The translations under genes were made by a program, and so were the position numbers. From positions 186,001 through 250,000 of the forward strand of contig NZ_MRDL01000015.1 of the NCBI RefSeq assembly GCF_002008365.1: a stretch of 64,000 nt of DNA. Reading direction: 5' to 3'. Positions 57,769 through 64,000 of the stretch are shown here, piece after piece. Each line of letters starts with the position of its first letter. Position 1 is the first letter of the stretch. The notes under the pieces are model-generated. The model made no database searches. It worked only from the letters and a program-made list of their open reading frames with translations, and was not told where the DNA came from. Source of the DNA: Rhizobium leguminosarum bv. viciae USDA 2370 (lineage in GTDB: Bacteria > Pseudomonadota > Alphaproteobacteria > Rhizobiales > Rhizobiaceae).

Positions 57769-58290
57769 TCAGACGACGCGGACAATCGTTCCCTTTCGAA
57801 GGTGGGGCAGCAGGCGGCGCATGTCACGCAGGCTTACCGCCACGCAGCCTGCCGTCGGCTCGTAGCCTGGCCGGATGAGATGGAAGAAGATCGCCGAGCC
57901 GCGATTGCGCGCACGCGAGGAAATGTTCCAGTCCATTACCAGGCAGATATCGTAGAGCCCGTCGCTGCGCCGCATCTCCTCATGACTTGCCCGGAACGGC
58001 GCCCTGACGAGGCGGTTGTAGCTGGCATTGCCAGACTGATCGCACCAGAGCATGTCAGGACGGATGCGGCGGATGGAAAGCGGGGTGACGAGCCGGCCGT
58101 TCCGGTCGCCGCGCCGGAAGCCTGATATCAGCCTCATCGAGGCGATTGGCGTCGCGCCGTCACCCTCGCGTTTCATCACCGTGCGGCCGGAGCGGCCGAT
58201 CGCAGCGGGCACGGTGATGGCGCCGAGCCGGACGATCGCCCGGCTCTTGCGCCCCGGCGCAGGACGCACCACGATCGTCGACGCCGTCAT
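57769..58290 (-). CDS. L,D-transpeptidase (YkuD) family protein
   Basis: 173 residues. C-terminal catalytic segment with His137 in FFHLIRPGYEPTAGCVAVS and nucleophile Cys149, the H-x..-GC pattern of the ErfK/YkuD superfamily (COG3786 type). Such enzymes cross-link peptidoglycan or attach proteins to it. ATG 58290 has GAGG upstream; ATG 58317 and a longer frame to 58467 exist, but no form shows a convincing signal peptide, which is unexpected for a cell-wall enzyme. It is divergent from the response-regulator gene. Confidence 0.78.
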   Translation of the reverse strand: MTASTIVVRPAPGRKSRAIVRLGAITVPAAIGRSGRTVMKREGDGATPIASMRLISGFRRGDRNGRLVTPLSIRRIRPDMLWCDQSGNASYNRLVRAPFRASHEEMRRSDGLYDICLVMDWNISSRARNRGSAIFFHLIRPGYEPTAGCVAVSLRDMRRLLPHLRKGTIVRVV

Positions 58291-58457
58291 ACTCGGCCTC
58301 TGCCTTGCTTTTTCCATTTTTCTCGCATGTCGTGCCTTGTCTGGGGCTTCGATTGAAATCATATCGAAACTGGCCCGGCAACAGCCCGTTGCCCGATCCT
58401 TGCCAAACCAGGAATTTGGCGTAGGACTAGGGGACTTAACATGAGGACGCAAACGGC

Positions 58458-59141
58458 ATGACCGCACGCACCATTCTTCTGGTGGATGACGACGATGACC
58501 TTCGACAGACGCTGACGGAGCAATTGTCGCTGTACGAGGAATTCACGGTTCTGCAGGAAGCCAACGCCGGCAAAGGTGTAGCGACCGCCCGCTCGACGCC
58601 GGTCGACCTGCTGATCATGGATGTCGGCCTGCCCGATATGGACGGCCGCGAGGCGGTGAAGCTGCTGCGCAAGGGCGGCTTCAAGGCGCCGATCATCATG
58701 CTGACCGGCCACGATACCGATTCGGACACGATCCTCGGTCTCGAAGCCGGCGCCAACGACTATGTCACCAAACCTTTCCGCTTCGCCGTTCTGCTCGCGC
58801 GCATCCGCGTGCAGCTGCGCCAGCATGAGCAGAGCGAGGACGCGACCTTCACCGTCGGCCCCTATCTCTTCAAGCCGAGCCAGAAGCTTCTGACCACCGA
58901 TAACGGCCAGAAGATCCGGCTGACGGAAAAGGAAGCGGCGATCATCCGCTATCTCTACCGCGCCGAACAGAAGGTCGTCACCCGCGACGTGCTGCTCGAA
59001 GAGGTCTGGGGCTATAATTCCGGCGTGACGACGCATACGCTGGAAACCCACGTCTACCGCCTGCGCCAGAAGATCGAGCGCGATCCGTCCAATGCCGAAA
59101 TCCTCGTTACGGAAAACGGCGGCTATAAGATCATACCCTAG
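58458..59141 (+). CDS. OmpR/PhoB-family response regulator, CenR-like
   Basis: 227 residues. Receiver domain 1-120 with phospho-acceptor Asp55 (LLIMDVGLPDMDG), Thr83 and Lys105; the winged helix occupies the last 100 residues (RLTEKEAAIIRYLYRAEQKVVTRDVLLEEVWGYNSGVTTHTLETHVYRLRQKIERDP). The receiver sequence (LLVDDDDDLRQTLTEQLSLYEEF) resembles alphaproteobacterial CenR, an envelope-control regulator; its location next to an L,D-transpeptidase would fit. There is no histidine kinase gene adjacent. The CenR identity is inference. Confidence 0.9.
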   Translation: MTARTILLVDDDDDLRQTLTEQLSLYEEFTVLQEANAGKGVATARSTPVDLLIMDVGLPDMDGREAVKLLRKGGFKAPIIMLTGHDTDSDTILGLEAGANDYVTKPFRFAVLLARIRVQLRQHEQSEDATFTVGPYLFKPSQKLLTTDNGQKIRLTEKEAAIIRYLYRAEQKVVTRDVLLEEVWGYNSGVTTHTLETHVYRLRQKIERDPSNAEILVTENGGYKIIP

Positions 59142-59276
59142 AGCATTTCCGTTTTTCTCCGAATCACGGAAATGCTTTATCTCTTTGTTTTCACGCAATT
59201 CCCGGCAAAAGCGTTTCACGCTTTGCCTGGCAAAACCGCTAGGCACTTTTGCTGGAATTGCTCTAAGGCGAAAAGC
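59141..59276. repeat. Rhizobial palindromic repeat, family 3
   Basis: GAGCATTTCCGT...ACGGAAATGC (perfect 10-bp arms, 59143-59152 and 59166-59175), then CACGCAATTCCCGGCAAAAG..., ending GCTGGAATTGCTCT, typical of Rhizobium intergenic repeats. It fills the gap between the response regulator and the cNMP-domain gene and may terminate the former. Confidence 0.7.
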
Positions 59277-59280
59277 CCGC

Positions 59281-59736
59281 ATGGCGCTGACCGACGACAT
59301 CCACATGCTCGCGCAGCTTCCTCTGTTCAAGGACATGAACGAGGATCAACTGCGGTTGATTGCCTTCGGCGCCGACCGGCGCATGATCGCTGCCGGCCAG
59401 ATGCTGTTTCGCCAGGGCTCACCCGCCGAGAGCGCCTATGTCATCCTCAGCGGCAGCCTGGAGCTGAGCGCGACGAGCAGCGACGGCATGCAGAGGACAG
59501 AGGGGATCGCCGGTCCCGGAACCCTGGTTTCCGAGCTGGCGCTGGTGACGCTGGTGGAGCGCAAGTTCACCGCGGTAGCGCGCGAGGACACCAGCATCAT
59601 CCGCATCACCCGCGCCCTCTTCCACCGGCTGATCGAAGAATATCCGGACGCAGCCCGGCTGATCGAGAACCGGATCCGCGACAATCTCGCGGAGCTTGCG
59701 GCAAAGGCCGCAAGCCAGTTCTACCGCTTCAGCTGA
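59281..59736 (+). CDS. Cyclic nucleotide-binding domain protein
   Basis: 151 residues consisting of one CRP-type cNMP-binding domain (ADRRMIAAGQMLFRQGSPAESAYVILSGSLELS...GPGTLVSELALVTLVERKFTAVAREDTSIIRITRALFHRLIEEYP). There is no DNA-binding domain. The cassette has SELALV rather than GELAL.., so ligand binding is uncertain. ATG 59281 directly follows the repeat; AAGGCGAAAAG is the probable ribosome binding region. The partner is unknown. Confidence 0.85.
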   Translation: MALTDDIHMLAQLPLFKDMNEDQLRLIAFGADRRMIAAGQMLFRQGSPAESAYVILSGSLELSATSSDGMQRTEGIAGPGTLVSELALVTLVERKFTAVAREDTSIIRITRALFHRLIEEYPDAARLIENRIRDNLAELAAKAASQFYRFS

Positions 59737-59769
59737 TCTTGATAGAGGCCGCGCCTCCGAGAGGATGCG

Positions 59770-60573
59770 CTACAAATCGAAATGCGCCGTCACCGGCACG
59801 TGGTCGGAAGGACGATCCCAGCCGCGCGCCTCCTTCAGGATCTCGATCCGCTTCAGATGCGGCCCGAGATCCGATGACGACCAGATATGGTCGAGACGGC
59901 GGCCGCGATCGGCGGCCTCCCAGTCCTTGGCGCGGTAGCTCCACCAGGTGTAGAGCTTCTCGTTTTCAGGAACATGCTGACGCATCAGATCGAGCCAGTC
60001 GCCGCGTTTCATCACCTCGAGCAGCCCTTCGGTTTCGACAGGCGTATGGCTGACGATCTTCAGAAGCTGCTTGTGCGACCAAACATCATGCTCCAGCGGC
60101 GCGATGTTGAGGTCGCCGACGAGGATGGCCGAGGTGTTGGCCTCGCCGTTGGCTTTCAGCAGCTTCATCTCCTCGATGAAATCGAGCTTGTGGCCGAATT
60201 TCGGATTGATCGTGCGATCCGGCTCGTCGCCGCCGGCCGGGACGTAGAAATTATGCAGCCGGACGCGACGATTGCCGTGCTCGAAGATCGCCGAGATGTG
60301 GCGGGCGTCGCCGACGCCGCAATAATCCTGCCGGTGATCCTCGGTCAGCGGAATGCGCGAGGCGATCGCCACGCCGTGATAGCCCTTCTGGCCATGGATG
60401 ATGATGTGATTGTAGCCCATCGCCCGCAGCGGTGCCGCCGGAAACAGGTCGTTCGTCACCTTGGTTTCCTGCAGGCAGAGGATATCGGGCCTGTGCTTGA
60501 GAACGAGCTGCTCGACAATCGGCATGCGCAGCCGCACCGAGTTGATGTTCCAGGTGGTGATCGAAAAGCCCAT
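59770..60573 (-). CDS. xthA: Exodeoxyribonuclease III
   Basis: 267-residue AP endonuclease/3'-5' exonuclease of base-excision repair. Motifs ITTWNINSVR, CLQETKV (catalytic Glu), HGQKGYHGVAIASR, GDLNIAP, and the C-terminal RRLDHIWSS..PSDHVPVTA. The open frame extends upstream to 60645; ATG 60573 gives the standard MGFSITTWNINSVR start. Convergent with the cNMP-domain gene, 33 bp apart. Confidence 0.97.
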   Translation of the reverse strand: MGFSITTWNINSVRLRMPIVEQLVLKHRPDILCLQETKVTNDLFPAAPLRAMGYNHIIIHGQKGYHGVAIASRIPLTEDHRQDYCGVGDARHISAIFEHGNRRVRLHNFYVPAGGDEPDRTINPKFGHKLDFIEEMKLLKANGEANTSAILVGDLNIAPLEHDVWSHKQLLKIVSHTPVETEGLLEVMKRGDWLDLMRQHVPENEKLYTWWSYRAKDWEAADRGRRLDHIWSSSDLGPHLKRIEILKEARGWDRPSDHVPVTAHFDL

Positions 60574-60680
60574 GCCCCATACCCTCTTGCGTCCAATGCC
60601 AGCGTGCCGGCCGAGCTGCAGTGGCTCGACGCGACGCGCTTTCATGAAAGGGCTTTAAAACAAAGGCGGACGCGAGGGAA

Positions 60681-60704
60681 CCGGCCGCGTGTGAAAGCGG
60701 CCGG
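60681..60704 (-). terminator. Hairpin downstream of the LolA-family gene
   Basis: Perfect 8-bp stem CCGGCCGC / GCGGCCGG with an 8-nt loop, 19 bp beyond the stop codon. On the minus strand it is followed by TTCCCTCGCG, so the U-tract is weak. Confidence 0.5.
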
Positions 60705-60722
60705 CGATCAACCGAAAAGGTT

Positions 60723-61391
60723 TCAATCGCGCGACTGAGGCGTGCCCGGAATGGTTTCATAGGGCACGCGGAAGACGCGATCGTCGAACTGCACGCCGGT
60801 TTTGACGTTGAAGATCATCACCGAGGTGTCCTTGCCCTGATTGTCGGTGATCGTCCACTGACGCAGGTCGTAGGTCTTCGGATCGAACATCATGGTGATG
60901 GTCGAGTTTCCGAACACCGTATTGTTGCCGAGCGCGATCGTCGTCAGATCAGACTCTTCCTTCACGCCCTTCACCATGCCGGCCGAAAGGTCGATATGCT
61001 GCGCCAGGAGCAGGCTGAGCGGGGTCTTGGAGAGCGGATAGAGATCCCAGGTTTTGAGCTTCGTATTGCCGATCGCGACATTCTTGCCGTCAGCGATCAC
61101 CCGCATCGGCGACGGATCGTCATAGTTGAAACGCAGCTTGCCGGGACGCTGGATGAAGAACTTGCCGCCGGTCTGTTCGCCGCGCGGGCCGAACTGCACG
61201 AATTCACCCTGCATCGTCGTGACGCCGGAGAAATGATCGGCGATCGCCTGCGCCGTGCCGGAGGCGGGAGCTGCCGCCTGCGCGTAAGCGCCGAGGGGAA
61301 TGGCGCTCGCCATCGCAGCTACGGCGAAGGCGCCGAGAAGGTCGCGGCGCGTTACCGTCAGGCCGGAGAGGAAGGTATCGGAGTGACTCAT
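60723..61391 (-). CDS. LolA-family outer-membrane lipoprotein carrier-like protein
   Basis: 222 residues, periplasmic. The mature part has the LolA pattern: DHFSGVTTMQGEFVQFGPRGEQTGGKFFIQRPGKLRFNYDDPSPMRVIADGKNV and TWDLYPLSKTPLSLLL. The signal sequence contains TRRDLLGAFAVAAMASAIP, resembling a twin-arginine motif, unlike the Sec-type leader of classical LolA. It follows ftsK on the same strand, the ftsK-lolA order common in proteobacteria, after a 139-bp gap. Confidence 0.9.
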   Translation of the reverse strand: MSHSDTFLSGLTVTRRDLLGAFAVAAMASAIPLGAYAQAAAPASGTAQAIADHFSGVTTMQGEFVQFGPRGEQTGGKFFIQRPGKLRFNYDDPSPMRVIADGKNVAIGNTKLKTWDLYPLSKTPLSLLLAQHIDLSAGMVKGVKEESDLTTIALGNNTVFGNSTITMMFDPKTYDLRQWTITDNQGKDTSVMIFNVKTGVQFDDRVFRVPYETIPGTPQSRD

Positions 61392-61530
61392 CTAAATCTC
61401 CTTTATGCCATCTGCATGCTGCCGAAAGGCGGCGTCTTCAAGGCGTTGCGATCGGCCTGCGAGAGGTAACGGCTTCGATGCTATCAGGTTTCCGCAAAAG
61501 CGGCTGCATCGGAAATATATGCCTGTTCTG

Positions 61531-64000
61531 TCAGCGGTCGAGGATGTCGCCTTCTGTGGGAACGAGAATCTCGCGCTTGCCGGCGTGGTTGGCCGGCCCG
61601 ATGATGCCCTCCTTCTCCATGCGCTCGACGAGCGAGGCGGCGCGGTTGTAGCCGATGCCGAGCCGGCGCTGGACGTAGGAGGTCGACGCCTTGCCGTCGC
61701 GCAGCACGATGGCGACCGCCTGGTCGTAGGGATCTTCCGATTCGGAAAGATTGGACGTGCCGGCCGGACCGCCGCCACCGCCGCCATAATCGCCGTCCTC
61801 GTCGTCATCGGCGGTGATCGCGTCGAGATATTGCGGCGAGCCCTGGGTCTTCAGATAGGAGACGATCTCTTCCACCTCGACATCCGAAACGAACGGGCCG
61901 TGCACGCGCTGGATACGCCCGCCGCCCGCCATGTAGAGCATGTCGCCCATGCCGAGCAGCTGTTCGGCGCCCTGTTCGCCGAGAATGGTGCGGCTGTCGA
62001 TCTTCGACGTCACCTGGAAGGAGATGCGGGTCGGGAAGTTTGCCTTGATCGTGCCGGTGATGACGTCGACCGACGGACGCTGTGTCGCCATGATCACGTG
62101 AATGCCGGCGGCGCGCGCCATCTGCGCCAGACGCTGGACGGCGCCTTCGATATCCTTGCCGGCGACCATCATCAGGTCGGCCATCTCGTCGATGATCACG
62201 ACGATATAGGGCATCGGCCGCAGATCGAATTCTTCGGTCTCGTACATCGCCTCGCCGGTATGGCGGTCGAAGCCGGTCTGCACCGTACGCGAGATCGCCT
62301 CGCCCTTCGACAGCGCCTGCTCGACGCGGGTGTTGAAGCCATCGATGTTGCGCACGCCGATCTTCGACATCTTCTTGTAGCGCTCTTCCATCTCGCGAAC
62401 GGTCCATTTGAGCGCGACGACGGCCTTTTTCGGATCGGTGACGACAGGCGAAAGCAAATGCGGGATACCGTCATAGACGGAGAGTTCGAGCATCTTCGGG
62501 TCGATCATGATCAGCCGGCACTGTTCCGGCGTCATGCGGTAGAGCAGCGACAGGATCATCGTATTGATGGCGACAGACTTGCCGGAGCCGGTGGTGCCGG
62601 CCACCAGCAGGTGTGGCATCTTGGCGAGATCGGCGATGACGGCTTCGCCGCCGATCGTCTTGCCGAGCGCCATGGCGAGCTTCGCCTTGCTGCCTTCGAA
62701 ATCCCTGGAGGCGATGAGTTCACGCAGATAGACGGTCTCGCGCGTCTGGTTCGGCAATTCGATGCCGATCGCGTTGCGGCCGGGCACGACGGCAACACGG
62801 GCGGCAATGGCGCTCATCGAGCGGGCGATATCGTCGGCAAGGCCGATGACGCGCGACGACTTGATGCCGGGCGCCGGCTCCAGTTCGTAGAGCGTGACGA
62901 CGGGGCCTGGACGGACGTGGATGATCTCGCCCTTGACGCCGAAATCTTCCAGCACGCCTTCGAGCATGCGGGCATTTTGTTCCAGCGCATCGGCTGAAAG
63001 CGTGGAGTCGCGCACGACATTCTTCGGCTCGGCGAGCAGATGCATCGACGGAAGCTGGAAACCCTCGGGACGGATGAACGAGCCCTGCGCCTCCCGCTCG
63101 ATGCGGGCGCTGGGCTTCGGACGTGCGACCACCGGGACGACGCGCGGTTCCGGCTTGCCGGCCGCCTTTGCCGGCGCGCGGATCATCCAGTCGTCGTCAT
63201 CGTCGTCGGGCAGGATATCGGCCGGGCGCGGCGGCATGTCGCTATCAAAGGGCAGGTCGTCGTCATTGTCGTCGTCGTCATCGATCGACAGCGACGGCGC
63301 GGAAACGATGCGCCGCGGCGAAGCCGCCCTTGCTCCCATCGACGGTTCCATCGAGGGCTCCATGCGCTCGCCGCGGACGGTCTGCGCCTTGGCGCGAACG
63401 GGTTCGTTCAGCGTGCCGAACTCGTCATCGTTGAAATCATAAGGTGATTCGTAATCGCCCTGACGGCGCTTGCGCGGTCCCATGCCGAAGAGCCGGCGCA
63501 GCCGGCCCTGGCTCATGTACCAGGCATGCGTCACGGCCCCGCTGAAAGCGACCCAGCGGGACTCATCCTCGTCCTCGTCCTCGTCTCCGACGACGCGAGC
63601 CTTGCTACGCGTATCGACGTAATCTTCCTCGACCTCCTCGTCGGTGTCGCTGCGACCGACGAGGCCGGAGGCAAAGAGCATCATCCAGGCGGTCGGCGCG
63701 GCAAAGATGCAACCGACGATCATGGCGAAGGTGCCTGTCGGATAAGCGCCGACAAAGAGTGCCGGAAAACGCAGGATCATGTCGCCGACGACGCCGCCGA
63801 TGCCGTTCGGAATCGGCCAGGTGAGTGGCGGCGGAAAACAGCCGATGACGGCGGAAGAGAGTACCGAACCGGCAAACCAGGCGCCGATGCGGGCAGGAAT
63901 ACGGCTGAAGCGGCGGCCCGAGATCAGCGTCAGCGCCCAGGCAACGATCGGCAGCATCGAAACAACACTGGCAAGGCCGAGGAATTGCATGACGATATCG
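61531..64000 (-). CDS. ftsK: DNA translocase FtsK, 3' part (5' end outside window)
   Basis: At least 822 codons of the septal DNA pump. Two or more membrane helices at the visible N-terminus ([42 protein letters not shown]), an acidic/proline-rich linker with runs of Asp (residues ~240-270), and the motor domain with Walker [17 protein letters not shown], Walker [16 protein letters not shown]. The C-terminal winged gamma domain ([30 protein letters not shown]) recognises KOPS. The frame is open to position 64000; an in-frame ATG at 63990 lies within a helix and is not the start. Confidence 0.96.
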   Translation of the reverse strand, partial: DIVMQFLGLASVVSMLPIVAWALTLISGRRFSRIPARIGAWFAGSVLSSAVIGCFPPPLTWPIPNGIGGVVGDMILRFPALFVGAYPTGTFAMIVGCIFAAPTAWMMLFASGLVGRSDTDEEVEEDYVDTRSKARVVGDEDEDEDESRWVAFSGAVTHAWYMSQGRLRRLFGMGPRKRRQGDYESPYDFNDDEFGTLNEPVRAKAQTVRGERMEPSMEPSMGARAASPRRIVSAPSLSIDDDDDNDDDLPFDSDMPPRPADILPDDDDDDWMIRAPAKAAGKPEPRVVPVVARPKPSARIEREAQGSFIRPEGFQLPSMHLLAEPKNVVRDSTLSADALEQNARMLEGVLEDFGVKGEIIHVRPGPVVTLYELEPAPGIKSSRVIGLADDIARSMSAIAARVAVVPGRNAIGIELPNQTRETVYLRELIASRDFEGSKAKLAMALGKTIGGEAVIADLAKMPHLLVAGTTGSGKSVAINTMILSLLYRMTPEQCRLIMIDPKMLELSVYDGIPHLLSPVVTDPKKAVVALKWTVREMEERYKKMSKIGVRNIDGFNTRVEQALSKGEAISRTVQTGFDRHTGEAMYETEEFDLRPMPYIVVIIDEMADLMMVAGKDIEGAVQRLAQMARAAGIHVIMATQRPSVDVITGTIKANFPTRISFQVTSKIDSRTILGEQGAEQLLGMGDMLYMAGGGRIQRVHGPFVSDVEVEEIVSYLKTQGSPQYLDAITADDDEDGDYGGGGGGPAGTSNLSESEDPYDQAVAIVLRDGKASTSYVQRRLGIGYNRAASLVERMEKEGIIGPANHAGKREILVPTEGDILDR

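Noticed and set aside
61405-62997. 530-codon plus-strand frame over ftsK
   Set aside because: Shadow frame, His/Arg/Asp-rich translation, overlaps the conserved FtsK motor.

Overview
The window is GC-rich chromosomal DNA of an alphaproteobacterium. Gene content, gene order and the intergenic repeats point to the genus Rhizobium (R. etli / R. leguminosarum type). The clusters ccmABCDG, ftsY-mtaB-dapF and ffh-(chorismate mutase)-rpsP-rimM-trmD-rplS, together with leuC, acnA, argG, typA and ftsK, are core chromosomal genes. No rRNA, tRNA, CRISPR array, insertion sequence or phage gene was found. The species assignment is inference; the gene calls rest on the translated motifs.

Layout. 1-4.7 kb: 5' part of typA (minus strand, running off the left edge), an M3 peptidase, an unknown gene preceded by a CtrA-type box, and a LysE exporter. 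5.0-17.3 kb: an accessory stress/detoxification stretch. It holds a small monooxygenase, a DJ-1/PfpI protein, an exported alpha/beta hydrolase, two divergent paralogous regulators (winged helix + STAND ATPase), a cNMP/glutaredoxin-like/FAD oxidoreductase overlapping a UBP-type zinc-finger gene, an SDR and an aldehyde dehydrogenase. One regulator is truncated; the other carries a one-base frameshift inside its Walker A motif. 17.7-25.7 kb: argG, an SDR, a second LysE exporter, a three-gene ABC importer, rlmN and an IalB-family protein. 26.0-35.8 kb: an ECF sigma factor, small metabolic and RNA-processing genes, an esterase divergent from an ABC pair as in the E. coli tesA-ybbA-ybbP locus, a Bax-inhibitor-1 gene behind a probable ybhL leader, and two DUF proteins.

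36.0-47.2 kb: acnA, the ccm cluster for cytochrome c maturation (A, B, C, D, G), DUF2585 and yciB, then ftsY, mtaB and dapF. 47.3-52.6 kb: the translation/secretion cluster. Just upstream of ffh lies a compact unit made of a consensus promoter, a transcript of about 95 nt and an intrinsic terminator, which looks like an unannotated small RNA. 52.7-64 kb: a polar amino-acid ABC importer, leuC, a small secreted protein, an aldo/keto reductase, an L,D-transpeptidase-type protein, an OmpR-type response regulator, a cNMP-domain protein, xthA, a LolA-family protein and ftsK (running off the right edge).

Intergenic space is rich in palindromic repeats of at least four sequence families. A further palindromic repeat is present twice, in opposite orientation and in frame, inside the acidic domain of ftsY. 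The observations most worth a second look are the ffh-upstream RNA, the cNMP-oxidoreductase/UBP-finger pair, the two STAND regulators, the CtrA-boxed unknown gene and the repeat-derived peptides in FtsY.
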